Shown here: in pieces, positions 16,801-24,969 of the stretch
How the letters are laid out: the number at the start of each line of letters is the position of its first letter
How positions within the stretch are numbered: the stretch's first letter is position 1
NCBI RefSeq assembly: GCF_002631205.1
Contig: NZ_PDLO01000002.1
Span: 310,001 to 374,000 of the forward strand
Direction of reading: 5' to 3'
Origin: Neolewinella marina
GTDB taxonomy: Bacteria; Bacteroidota; Bacteroidia; Chitinophagales; Saprospiraceae
Length of the DNA: 64,000 bases
The notes under the pieces: generated by a model
Database searches by the model: none
What the model was told of the DNA's origin: nothing
The model's input: the letters and a program-made list of their open reading frames with translations, nothing else
Translations under genes and position numbers: made by a program

Positions 16801-16924
16801 CGGCCCCGGTGGGCCCCACGATGGCGTAGAGGGGGTTGTCGGCCAGGGGGGGAACCGTAAAGTCGATTACCTGCTCCCCTTTCAGGGAGTTCAGGTTGAG
16901 TATCCCGATGCGGAGTATCCTCAT
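13826..16924 (-). CDS. sbcC: Exonuclease subunit SbcC (Rad50-like ATPase)
   Basis: 1032 aa SMC-like ATPase. Walker A GPTGAGKTT at 37-45; long heptad-rich coiled-coil arms full of Gln/Glu/Arg; zinc-hook CPLC in GQPCPLCGSHDHP near 520; ABC signature LSGGESFL near 940; Walker B SLFIDEGFGTLD near 968. With SbcD it opens and degrades hairpins and protein-blocked DNA ends. Its ATG overlaps the sbcD stop by 4 bp (16921-16924), so translation is coupled. Last gene of the recQ-GGCT-sbcDC operon. Confidence 0.96.
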   Translation of the reverse strand: MRILRIGILNLNSLKGEQVIDFTVPPLADNPLYAIVGPTGAGKTTILDAITLALYGQTERNKKENDRPDGVNSVMTHGTGECRAEVEYETLSGRYRSVWRRHRAHRKPTGNLVASQHEISRYNPTTDSYDILATKKKKVAALTEEIVGLNYERFVRSVMLTQGEFDRFLKSDAGDKSAILEQITGTEIYRQLSVGAFQRHKLAREDYERLGNSLTVKMPLPADQRQALDQAITDRQETIERDGAQHALVTHQLGAYEKAAKLEVRAEAAARQEEETTARWEEMAPQREALLRSEQLDPWRSELDREPKLAAERAGLAEKLAATRQAYARMEASLGEAQQQVEAAVRKQEEFRAAAPGREQKLTQAEALETRLAKLNQSRQHAEVELARHQRTRQQLEERLQKTSATVEDIRKRLNGVDGSTLEDRTRELENQLPAWEAHDREAERALAYLSREAELAAKRLRRAQLAETLAAEEATEARLKTEVAAAEKDIDHLRTKRENIRLRASLEEHRHNLAAGQPCPLCGSHDHPYRSSRPEPGELDHLMRELTTAQNTLTEVDNQYTGVMRRVQTLQEQLRQATADEAELSEALSAMATPEVASADQLRAEREQLGQQLIQARKELEGLRQLRPLLPELRGGEASLTSLQEQLTEVVALIDAAQKARQELDEEITAATEEKRLLIGEFTAAECRRKLARREEALRETRDSAEATLHARQQEASTIRERQSILEDRQHQLAEEHQQLTETLTAALAPRPLAEARQQLLPVEQAAALRQQLHLVDRERQTAAALARQAKHELEAARGELAGLPPENALSASQEALARTINTAREETGKLRHQQEEDDKRLRNHEKLREQLEELGRERDRWARMNDLIGSADGKKFRSFAQSITLQRLVGLGNQHLETINPRYRMVYSPPPAGGKEELELEIIDTYMNDNRRTMSTLSGGESFLVSLALALALADLAGGKRLIQSLFIDEGFGTLDGKTLDQAMVTLEQLQAQGKTIGIISHVQQLRERVHCQIRLEPVGDGFSRIELAN

Positions 16925-18177
16925 GCCTCGTCCTGTTCGCTGATCCAGTTGTACAATTCCCGGAAGTCGTTCTTCAATCCGTCCCGGTGGTCCGCCGGGA
17001 AAGCCTCCCGTTCACACAGCTGCTCGAAGACGTCGACGGGCTGCAACTCGTCGAGTTGGCGGGGGGTGTCATCCGCTTGTCCACCGGGCCGGGCCGTCTG
17101 CCGCTCGGTACTGATGCGGAGGATGTCCACCGGGGCGGCATCGGGGGTGTCGCCGGCGGCTTCCCGGATGACCGCGTAGAGCTTTTCCCGCAGGTTGGGG
17201 ATGGGGGTATCGGTCTTGATTCTCACTTCCACCCAGGGCTGCAGGGCGGGGGGTGGTGGCAGTTCCCGCACGGCTTCCCGCAGCCGATCCTTTACCTCCG
17301 CAAAGGTGGCGTGCAGCCGCAGCAGGGTCCGTGCGGCGGGCACGTTGATCTTGCGGGTACGGACGGCCTCTCCGGCCCGGCCCAATTCCACGAGGCAAAC
17401 GCTTCGGCTGGCCTGCCCTTCCACGAAGGTGAGGGGGACCAGGCTGCCCGCATAGCGGATGCGGTCGTTGTCGCCGATACGCTGGGCGCGGTGCACGTGT
17501 CCCAGGGCCACGTAATCGAAGCAATCGGGGAAATGGGCGGCTTCGATGTTGTTTTCGTCGGCCTGGTAGATGTAGGACTTCTTCTCTTCGTCGTCCGCCG
17601 CTCCGGCCGCGAAGAGGTGGCCGGTGGCCACGATGGGTGTTCCCGGATCCTGTCGCATCTCCCTTGCCGCCTCCGCGATTTCGGTAAAGTGCCGTCGGAT
17701 CCCTTCGCGCAGGGCCTGCAGCCGGTCGGTGCTGCCTTCCCCGAACTGCGCCGAGCGCAGGTCCCGCTCCCGCAGGTAGGGCACGGCGGCCACCAGCAGC
17801 TCACCGGCCGCGCAGCGAATGGGCAGCACTCGCTCGGAGGCATCGGTGTGGGCGGCCCCTACCACGTGGAGTTGCAGGGCCCTGAGCAGTCCGCGGGGGG
17901 CATCCAGCAGGGAGGCCGAGTCGTGGTTCCCCCCTACGATAACGGCCGACGCACAGCGGGTCTTTACCAGTCCGGCCAGGAATTCGTAGTACAGTTCCTT
18001 GGCCTGGTTGGAGGGATTGGTTACGTCGAATACGTCGCCGGCAATGATCACCACGTCCACCGCTTCCTCCTCCACCGTGCGGAGCAGCCACTGGAGGGCG
18101 GCGCGGTGCTCGGGGGTGCGGTCGCGGGTGTACAGCCGATGCCCCAAATGCCAGTCTGCCGTATGAAGGATACGCAT
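16921..18177 (-). CDS. sbcD: Exonuclease subunit SbcD (Mre11-like nuclease)
   Basis: 418 aa calcineurin-like metallophosphoesterase. Metal-binding motifs in order: HTADWHLGH (5-13), AGDVFD near 46-51, GGNHDS near 82-87, and later ATGHLF and LGHVHRAQ. The C-terminal part is the capping domain plus a short segment expected to bind the SbcC coiled coil. It makes endo- and 3'-5' exonucleolytic cuts with SbcC. It overlaps the upstream GGCT-like gene by 1 bp and sbcC by 4 bp. Confidence 0.96.
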   Translation of the reverse strand: MRILHTADWHLGHRLYTRDRTPEHRAALQWLLRTVEEEAVDVVIIAGDVFDVTNPSNQAKELYYEFLAGLVKTRCASAVIVGGNHDSASLLDAPRGLLRALQLHVVGAAHTDASERVLPIRCAAGELLVAAVPYLRERDLRSAQFGEGSTDRLQALREGIRRHFTEIAEAAREMRQDPGTPIVATGHLFAAGAADDEEKKSYIYQADENNIEAAHFPDCFDYVALGHVHRAQRIGDNDRIRYAGSLVPLTFVEGQASRSVCLVELGRAGEAVRTRKINVPAARTLLRLHATFAEVKDRLREAVRELPPPPALQPWVEVRIKTDTPIPNLREKLYAVIREAAGDTPDAAPVDILRISTERQTARPGGQADDTPRQLDELQPVDVFEQLCEREAFPADHRDGLKNDFRELYNWISEQDEA

Positions 18178-18617
18178 CAGTCGTTGCCGGTGAATTTGCG
18201 GTGGGCGGGGTTGTTCCGGTAGAAGGGGGGGTAATCGCCGTGGGGAATTTCCGCCTTGCCACCGGTCGACTGCTGGTATTCGTAGGTCTGGGCCATGAAC
18301 TTGCCCCCGGCGGCCACGCGGGCCTCCACCTCAATGCGGCGGTACTCCTCGGACGGCAATCCCGACACCCCTTCGTAGGCGTCCAGCAATTGCCAGGTCT
18401 CCTCCTCCTGATCTTCCCGGATGCGGTAGAGCTCCCCCTTGGTCATCGTACCACCGCCGGCGATGAAACCGGGGTAGCCCCCCAGGTCGATCAGCTTCCC
18501 GGCCACGGTGGCCTTCCCCACCAGGGTGGCCCGCCGCCGCAGGAATTTGCTCATGCTGGAGGGGATGTCGCTGCGGAGGGTGCCGTAGACGAAGAGGTAT
18601 TCGGAGGAGCGGCTCAT
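18177..18617 (-). CDS. Gamma-glutamylcyclotransferase-fold (AIG2-like) protein
   Basis: 146 aa. It begins with LFVYGTLR, the substrate-binding loop of the GGCT/AIG2/BtrG fold, and has LDAYEGV near 82-88 where the family's catalytic Glu sits. The fold releases 5-oxoproline from gamma-glutamyl peptides, but many members have other or unknown roles. It is placed unusually: it overlaps recQ by 4 bp upstream and sbcD by 1 bp downstream, so it is co-translated with DNA-repair genes. Whether it acts in repair is unknown. Confidence 0.82.
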   Translation of the reverse strand: MSRSSEYLFVYGTLRSDIPSSMSKFLRRRATLVGKATVAGKLIDLGGYPGFIAGGGTMTKGELYRIREDQEEETWQLLDAYEGVSGLPSEEYRRIEVEARVAAGGKFMAQTYEYQQSTGGKAEIPHGDYPPFYRNNPAHRKFTGND

Positions 18618-20782
18618 GGAGTGGTGGGTAGGGGGTTACGGTGGCGGTAGGCTTCCGCCAGCTCCAGGTGGTGGGAGCGGACAACGCCATCCTGTTGATG
18701 TTCGGCAATGTACGCCAGTACGCCCTTTCGGCCGGCGGTATCGGGTACGGCCCGGATGGCTTCATCGATCCAGTCCATAACCTGGCCGGGCAGCAGGTCC
18801 GTGATTTCCAGCTCCTTGCCCTCCCGGTAGGCCCGGGCCAGGTGGGTGTACACCACCGAGGTTTTCAGGCCGCGTTCCCGGGCGATCTCCCGCACTTCAC
18901 TCCCCCGGAGGTAGGCATCGTAAGTGAGCAGGTGGGGGGCCGCATCGGCGGGGGGGACGGCGGCCCGGCGGGCGGCGGGGGGTTCCCCGCCGTATTGGCG
19001 GATGGCCTGCAGGAAGTGGTCGCCGAAGCGGGCCAGCTTCACCTCCCCCACCCCGGAGATGCGCGACAGGGCGCGGGGGGTGGTGGGTGCGGCGGCGGAC
19101 ATCTCTTCCAGGGTTTTGTCGGAAAAGATGAGGTAAGGGGGAATGGCGGCCTCGCGGGCCAGGCTGCGGCGCAGCTCGCGCAGGGCATCGAAGAGGCTGC
19201 CCCGGCTTCGGGGGGCGGCGGCGCGCTTGGCCGTCTTGCCCTCTTCCTGTTTCTTCCGCTTCTGGATGGTCTGGAACTTGACCAGCTCCACCGTTTCTCC
19301 TTCGAAAAGGACGCGGCGGGCCGCGGGTGCCAGGCGCAGCTTGTTATAGTCCTCGTGGGCCACGTAGAGGTAGCCCAGGCTGATGAGCTGGTTGAAGTAC
19401 TGATTCCAATCGTAGGTGGACAGGTCGCGGCCGGCGCCGTAGGTCTTCACCTGGTCGTAGCCCTGCTTGAGTATGTCCTGTCGGTTGCTGCCGCGGAGGA
19501 CGTCGATGGCCATCCCCACCCCCACCGATTGCTGCAGGCGGGCAACGGCGCTCAGGGCCTTCTGGGCCAGCACCGTTCCGTCGAATCGCTCGGGCGGGTT
19601 GGCGCAGACGTCGCAGTTGCCGCAGTCGTCGCCGTGGTCCTCGCTAAAGTAATTGAGCAGGATGCGGCGGCGGCAGGCGAGGCTTTCGGCGTACTCCTTC
19701 ATCCGCTCCAGCTTGGCCAGCTGGATCTCGGCGTTGCCCCCGCCGGAGATCATGTCCTTGAGGGTGGTGTAGTCGTTGTAGGAGTAGAACAGGAGGGTGT
19801 CGGCCTTGCTGCCGTCGCGGCCAGCGCGGCCGATCTCCTGGTAGTAGTTCTCGAGGTTTTTGGGCAGGGTGTAGTGGATGACCCAGCGGACGTTGCTCTT
19901 GTCGATCCCCATGCCGAAGGCCACCGTGGCGCAGACGATGAGCGTCTTGTCGTTGATGAAGTCGGTCTGCACCTTGCCGCGGCGGTCGGCGCTCAGTCCG
20001 GCGTGGTAGGCTTCGGCGTTATAGCCGGCTTCCCGGAGCTTTTCGGCGAGTTGCTCGGTTTGCTTGCGGCTCAGGCAATATACGATCCCGGCCTGTTCGG
20101 GCCGCTCGCGGATGAAGCGGACGATCTGCTCGCGCCGCTTCTGCCCGGGGCGGACCTCCAGGCTCAGGTTGGGCCGGTTGAAGGAGGCGATGAACTGCTT
20201 GGCGTCGGGGATGCCGAGCTGTTCGGCCATGTCCCGCCGGGTCAGCCGGTCCGCGGTGGCGGTCAGGGCCAGTACGGGCACTTCCGGGAAGGCCGACTTG
20301 AGCTGCCGGAGCATGGTGTAATCCGGGCGGAAGTCGTGGCCCCAGGCGGAGATACAGTGGGCCTCGTCGATGGCGAAGAGGCACACCCGCCGCCGCTTGA
20401 GGAAGGAGAAGAAGCCCGGCGAAAGGAGCTTTTCCGGACTCACGTACAACAGGTGTAGCTCCCCGTTCTCGTAGGCCTGCTCCACGGCGTGGCTTTCGCT
20501 GCCCTGCTGGCTGGAGTTGAGGAAGGCGGCCCGGATACCGGCGGCGCGCAGTCCGTCCACCTGGTCCTTCATCAGGGAGATGAGGGGACTGACTACCACC
20601 GCCGTGCCGGTCATCGTGACGGCGGGGATCTGGAAACACATCGATTTGCCCCCCCCGGTAGGCATCAGTACGATGCCGTCGTGGCCCGCGTACACGTGCT
20701 CGATGATCGACAGCTGCAGGGGCCGGAAATCATCGTAGCCAAAGTACTTTTTGAGGGCCGTACGGGCCTGGGCGGAGGTCAT
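18614..20782 (-). CDS. recQ: ATP-dependent DNA helicase RecQ
   Basis: 722 aa 3'-5' superfamily 2 helicase. Domains: motif I MPTGGGKSM near 41-49, DEAH box IDEAHCISAWGHDFRPDY near 140-157, motif VI QEIGRAGRDG near 327; the RecQ zinc site with Cys residues near 373, 390, 393 and 396; a winged-helix RQC region; an HRDC domain near 545-610 (RISGVGEVKLARFG); and a C-terminal HTH_40-type segment (SEVREIARERGLKTSVVYTHL). It unwinds recombination intermediates. It is the first gene of the four-gene operon with sbcD and sbcC. Confidence 0.96.
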   Translation of the reverse strand: MTSAQARTALKKYFGYDDFRPLQLSIIEHVYAGHDGIVLMPTGGGKSMCFQIPAVTMTGTAVVVSPLISLMKDQVDGLRAAGIRAAFLNSSQQGSESHAVEQAYENGELHLLYVSPEKLLSPGFFSFLKRRRVCLFAIDEAHCISAWGHDFRPDYTMLRQLKSAFPEVPVLALTATADRLTRRDMAEQLGIPDAKQFIASFNRPNLSLEVRPGQKRREQIVRFIRERPEQAGIVYCLSRKQTEQLAEKLREAGYNAEAYHAGLSADRRGKVQTDFINDKTLIVCATVAFGMGIDKSNVRWVIHYTLPKNLENYYQEIGRAGRDGSKADTLLFYSYNDYTTLKDMISGGGNAEIQLAKLERMKEYAESLACRRRILLNYFSEDHGDDCGNCDVCANPPERFDGTVLAQKALSAVARLQQSVGVGMAIDVLRGSNRQDILKQGYDQVKTYGAGRDLSTYDWNQYFNQLISLGYLYVAHEDYNKLRLAPAARRVLFEGETVELVKFQTIQKRKKQEEGKTAKRAAAPRSRGSLFDALRELRRSLAREAAIPPYLIFSDKTLEEMSAAAPTTPRALSRISGVGEVKLARFGDHFLQAIRQYGGEPPAARRAAVPPADAAPHLLTYDAYLRGSEVREIARERGLKTSVVYTHLARAYREGKELEITDLLPGQVMDWIDEAIRAVPDTAGRKGVLAYIAEHQQDGVVRSHHLELAEAYRHRNPLPTTP

Positions 20783-20911
20783 TTCTTTCTCTTTGAAGTG
20801 GGATCGGCAAATATTACAAATTGTTTTACAAAAAGCAAGGGTGTTTGAAAGTTAAAAATGTACTTCATTCCTTTGAACCTGGGAGGTCAGACTATAATTT
20901 TAGCTTTTAAG

Positions 20912-21322
20912 ATGGCTGATCGCTTCTGGAACCGGCAAATCAACCGCCTCGAACGCGCGGGGAACAATGATTTTTTACTCATCCTAACGGGAGGAGCCAG
21001 CGCCTACGCCACCCACGAGCTTCACCACCTGCTGCGCCGCCTGCGGCTGGAAAGCATGCGGCTGCGGGAGCTGCGCCGCACCATCTTTCGCCTGTCGGCC
21101 TGCGTACCCCTGATGCTCTTCGTCGCTTCCGCCGCCGGCTTATTCGGTTGGCACCCCGTCGTTTACGGTACCCTGGCCGCTCTTTTCCTCCTCAGCTTGC
21201 TATTGGTGGCGGCGGTTTCCTACGTCCGGGGCCGCTTCAAATGCCACAACCGCGGCAAGCGACTGCGCTGCATCATCCACCAGGAACTGGAGCGGCGGCG
21301 CAAGGACGTGGGGGCCGTGTAA
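20912..21322 (+). CDS. Small membrane protein of unknown function
   Basis: 136 aa, not recognised. It starts with a basic helix (DRFWNRQINRLER), continues with an Arg-rich helical stretch, and then has two hydrophobic spans at about 67-84 and 88-106, followed by a basic, Cys-containing tail (FKCHNRGKRLRCIIHQELERRRKD). ATG 20912 is chosen over the in-frame ATG at 20858 because TAATTTTA at about 20894 with TTTG about 17 nt before it looks like a promoter inside that longer frame. It is followed by a terminator. Confidence 0.6.
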   Translation: MADRFWNRQINRLERAGNNDFLLILTGGASAYATHELHHLLRRLRLESMRLRELRRTIFRLSACVPLMLFVASAAGLFGWHPVVYGTLAALFLLSLLLVAAVSYVRGRFKCHNRGKRLRCIIHQELERRRKDVGAV

Positions 21323-21333
21323 TCACGGCACCA

Positions 21334-21358
21334 CCGGCAAACGAAGCCGGGCTTTTTT
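21334..21358 (+). terminator. Intrinsic terminator after the small membrane protein
   Basis: CCGGC/GCCGG stem with a 7-nt loop, followed by GC and six T. Confidence 0.7.
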
Positions 21359-21383
21359 CGTTTACGGGAAAAAGCTACGCCTT

Positions 21384-22718
21384 ATGCACACCCTGACACA
21401 CCGACTGGTCTGGCCGTTTTTATTGCTTGGTTTATCGCTGGGACTGACCGCCCAGGCCCCGGCCATTGATTTCGTGGAATACGAACTCGACAACGGGCTG
21501 AAGGTGCTGCTGCACCAGGACAATACCACCCCCATCGTGGCCGTATCCATCATGTACGAGGTGGGCGGCAAGGACAGTTTCGAAGGCCGTACCGGTTTCG
21601 CCCACTTCTTCGAGCACCTTCTTTTCGAGGGGAGTGAGAACCTGGGCCGGGGCGAGATCGACGACTACGTCCAGGCCGCCGGCGGCGCCCTGAACGCCAA
21701 TACCAGTCTGGACCGCACCTACTACTACGAGATCCTGCCCAGCAACCAACTCGCCCTGGGCCTATGGATCGAGAGTGAGCGGCTGCTGCACGCCCGGGTG
21801 CTGATGGAGGGCGTGGAAACCCAGCGGGAGGTCGTCAAGGAAGAACGGCGGCAGAACTACGACAACCGCCCCTACGGCACCATCTCCATGGAGTTGTACA
21901 AGCGGGCCTTCAAGGAGCACCCTTACAAGGATCCCAACATCGGCTACATGGAGGACCTGAACAACGCCGAGATGGAAGACTTCCAGCGGTTCTACAAAAC
22001 CTATTACGTACCCAACAACGCCATCCTGAGCATCGCCGGTGACATCGACATCGAGGAAACCAAGGCCCTCATCGAGAAGTACTTCGCCGACATCCCCCGC
22101 GGCCCCGAGCCTCCCCGGATCGACGTGGTGGAAGCCCCGCTGGGTGGCGAGGTGAGGGATACGGTATACGACAACGTCCCCCTGCCCGCCCTCATCATGG
22201 GCTACCGCACCGTAGCGCGCAGCCACCCCGACTATTACGCCATCAGCATGATGAACCAGGTTCTCAGCCAGGGACAGAGCAGCCGGCTGAACAAGTCGCT
22301 GGTCGACGACAAGCAACTGGCCGTCCAAGTGGGCAGCTTTCCGGCCTCCAGCCAGGATCCCGGCTTGGCCATCGCCTTCGCCATCGCCCGCCCCGGCACC
22401 ACAGACCTGCAAGCCGTAGAAGAGGCCTTTAACGCCGAGATCACCCGCCTGCAGAATGAGCCCATCACCGACCGTGAGCTGCAGAAGCTGCGCAACCAGG
22501 TGGAGGTCGACGCCATTGCGGGCTATGGCAGCGTAGCAGGCATCGCCGAGAGCCTGGCCGACAACGAGATGTTCCTCGGCGACGCCAACCTGATCAATAC
22601 CGAAACCCAGCGCTACCTCGACGTAACCAAGGAAGACATCCGCCGCGTAGCCCGGGAATACTACACCAACGACAACCGCGTCGTGCTGTACTGGCTCCCC
22701 CAGCCCTCCAGCCGCTAG
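21384..22718 (+). CDS. M16-family zinc metallopeptidase (catalytic member)
   Basis: 444 aa with a Sec signal peptide ending near LTAQA. The inverted zinc motif HFFEH lies at 74-78 with the distal Glu ligand near 151 (VKEERRQNYDN). The second M16 half follows, with a GYRTVARSHPDYYA segment near 274. It is periplasmic or exported and should degrade short peptides inside a clamshell chamber. The neighbouring gene, 40 bp downstream, is a second M16 protein that lacks the zinc motif, so the two likely form a heterodimer as in other paired M16 enzymes. Confidence 0.92.
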   Translation: MHTLTHRLVWPFLLLGLSLGLTAQAPAIDFVEYELDNGLKVLLHQDNTTPIVAVSIMYEVGGKDSFEGRTGFAHFFEHLLFEGSENLGRGEIDDYVQAAGGALNANTSLDRTYYYEILPSNQLALGLWIESERLLHARVLMEGVETQREVVKEERRQNYDNRPYGTISMELYKRAFKEHPYKDPNIGYMEDLNNAEMEDFQRFYKTYYVPNNAILSIAGDIDIEETKALIEKYFADIPRGPEPPRIDVVEAPLGGEVRDTVYDNVPLPALIMGYRTVARSHPDYYAISMMNQVLSQGQSSRLNKSLVDDKQLAVQVGSFPASSQDPGLAIAFAIARPGTTDLQAVEEAFNAEITRLQNEPITDRELQKLRNQVEVDAIAGYGSVAGIAESLADNEMFLGDANLINTETQRYLDVTKEDIRRVAREYYTNDNRVVLYWLPQPSSR

Positions 22719-22758
22719 TAGTATTCCCTAACCCACTTACCCCCAAAGCGAATATCCC

Positions 22759-24894
22759 ATGCAACGCATCTGTTTTAGCCTGGCGGCCCTGCTCTTACTG
22801 CTCATCACCGCCTGTGGCACCCCGAAGAATACAACGGCTCCGGCCCCTTCCCCGGAACCCGCGCCCGCGCCTACGGAAACCGCGGAAGCCGACTTCCGCG
22901 CCACCGCCCCCGAACCGGGACCGGCCCCCGAGATCAAGCTCGGCGACTTTGAAGACTTCACCCTCGACAACGGCCTCCAGGTCGTGCTGGTCGAGAACCA
23001 CAAACTCCCCCGCGTGAGCTACCAGCTCTTCGTGGACGTCCCCCCCCACCTGGAAGGCAAGTACGCCGGCACCCAGCAATTGCTCGGCAGCATGCTGAGC
23101 CGGGCCACCAGCGAGATGAGCAAGGAGGAGATCGACGAGGCCATCGACTTCATCGGTGCCACCCTGAGTACCAGCGGCTCCGGTGCCTACGCCTCCACCA
23201 TCACCAAGTACAAGGACCAGGTGATGGAACTGATGGCGGACGTCATCCTGAAGGCCGAATTTCCCCAGGAGGAATTTGCCAAGGTGAAAGAGGATACCCG
23301 GGCCGCCCTGGTCCAGCAGCTGAGCACCCCCGACGCCATCGCCAGTCGGGTACGGCAAGCCATCACCTACGGCAGCAACCACCCCTACGGGGAACTGATG
23401 ACCGAAGCCACCCTCGACAGCATCACCCTGGAGGTGGTGAAGGCGGCCTACGAGACCTACTTCGTCCCCAACCGCAGCTACCTGGTGATGGTCGGCGACC
23501 TGACCCCCGAGGAGGCCCGCCGCCTGGCCACGGAGCACTTCAGCGACTGGGAAGCGAAGGAGGTAGCTGCCCCCGAATTCCCCACCCCCCAGCCCCCCGC
23601 GGGCGTGACGGTGAACTTCGTACCCCGCAACGGCTCGGTCCAATCAAACGTAGTGATCAGCCACCCCGTGGACCTGCAGCCCGGCACCAAGGAGAGTATC
23701 CGCGCCAACCTGCTGAACATCGCCCTGGGCAGCGGATTCAACGGACGGCTGTTCGCCAACCTCCGGGAGGATAAAGGATACACCTACGGCGCCTACTCCA
23801 GCATCGGCGACGACCCCCTGGTGGGCAATTTCCGGGCCTACGCCAACGTGCGCAACGAAGTCACCGACTCGTCCATCACCGAGTTCATGTACGAGCTGAA
23901 CCGGATCGCCAGTGAGCCCCTGGATTCCACCGAGCTGGCCAACGCCAAGATGCAAATCGCTGGCTCCTTCGGCCGGGCCCTGGAAAGCCCCCAACGCATC
24001 GCCGGTTACGCCCTGAACACCATCCGCTACGACCTCGACCGCGACTTCTACCCCGAGTACCTGCAGGTGGTGCAAAACACCAGCCTCAACGACGTGAGCG
24101 AAGTGGCCCGGGACATCATCACCCCCCGCAACACCCACATCATCGTGGTGGGCGACCGGGCCGAAGCCGAAAAGCTTGCCCGCTTTGCCACCTCCGGGAA
24201 GGTGAATTATTACGACGTGAACGGTCAGCCGGTACAGCAGGAGGAAATGTCGGCCCCGGTCGACCTGACCCCCGAGAAGGTGATCATGGACTACTTCCAG
24301 GCCATCGGCGGCCGCGAACCGGCCCTGGCCCTGGAGAACGTCAGCATGACCATGGAAGGCAGCGTACAGGGGCAGACCATCCGGCAGACCATGGCCACCA
24401 CCCGCGACGGGCGGATGAGCAGCCAGACCAACATGATGGGCATGACGGTCGCCGATCAGCGCTACGCCGACGGCAAGGCCCAGGTGAAGCAGCAGGGACA
24501 AAACATCCCCCTGCCCGAAGCCGCGGTACAGGCCATGGCCGAGCAGGCGGTGATCTTCCCCGAAAGCAATTACCTCGACCGTCTGGATAAGATCACCCTC
24601 GAAGGCGTTGAGTCCGTCGACGGGGAACGCGCCTATATCCTGGCCGTGGAAACCCCCGCCGGCACCGTGCGGGAGTACTACGACGCGGAAACCGGACTCA
24701 AGCGCCGCACCGAACGGCAGCAGGGCCCGCAGACGGTGACCCAGACCTACTCCGACTACCAGGCCACCCCGGAAGGCATCCTCTTCCCGCGGGAAATGGT
24801 ACTGGAAGGCATGGCCCCCTTCCCCATCCAACTGCAGGTAACGGAACTGAAGCTCAACACGGAGCTGGACCCCGCCCTGTTCGAGATGGACTGA
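22759..24894 (+). CDS. M16-family lipoprotein lacking the zinc motif, with LolA-like C-terminal domain
   Basis: 711 aa. Lipobox LLITAC (Cys near 19), then a Pro/Ala-rich linker to about 55. The M16 N-half begins with FTLDNGLQVVLVENHKLP; where HxxEH should be there is GTQQLLGSM, so it cannot bind catalytic zinc. The second M16 half has the conserved FRAYANVRNEVTDSS stretch near 360. From about 510 a further domain starts (EKVIMDYFQAIGG), resembling the LolA-like/outer-membrane lipoprotein-sorting beta fold common in Bacteroidota. It is probably the substrate-holding partner of the active M16 protein upstream. Confidence 0.88.
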   Translation: MQRICFSLAALLLLLITACGTPKNTTAPAPSPEPAPAPTETAEADFRATAPEPGPAPEIKLGDFEDFTLDNGLQVVLVENHKLPRVSYQLFVDVPPHLEGKYAGTQQLLGSMLSRATSEMSKEEIDEAIDFIGATLSTSGSGAYASTITKYKDQVMELMADVILKAEFPQEEFAKVKEDTRAALVQQLSTPDAIASRVRQAITYGSNHPYGELMTEATLDSITLEVVKAAYETYFVPNRSYLVMVGDLTPEEARRLATEHFSDWEAKEVAAPEFPTPQPPAGVTVNFVPRNGSVQSNVVISHPVDLQPGTKESIRANLLNIALGSGFNGRLFANLREDKGYTYGAYSSIGDDPLVGNFRAYANVRNEVTDSSITEFMYELNRIASEPLDSTELANAKMQIAGSFGRALESPQRIAGYALNTIRYDLDRDFYPEYLQVVQNTSLNDVSEVARDIITPRNTHIIVVGDRAEAEKLARFATSGKVNYYDVNGQPVQQEEMSAPVDLTPEKVIMDYFQAIGGREPALALENVSMTMEGSVQGQTIRQTMATTRDGRMSSQTNMMGMTVADQRYADGKAQVKQQGQNIPLPEAAVQAMAEQAVIFPESNYLDRLDKITLEGVESVDGERAYILAVETPAGTVREYYDAETGLKRRTERQQGPQTVTQTYSDYQATPEGILFPREMVLEGMAPFPIQLQVTELKLNTELDPALFEMD

Positions 24895-24920
24895 TAAACG
24901 GAAACGAATCCGCATCACGG

Positions 24921-24962
24921 CAAGGTCCGGTTGTCCTTCGGGGCGGCCGGGCCTTGTTGTTT
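24921..24962. terminator. Bidirectional hairpin between converging M16 and GT2 genes
   Basis: CAAGGTCCGG (24921-24930) pairs with CCGGGCCTTG (24947-24956) and is followed by TTGTTTT. It sits between two converging genes. Confidence 0.6.
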
Positions 24963-24969
24963 TCGGGGA

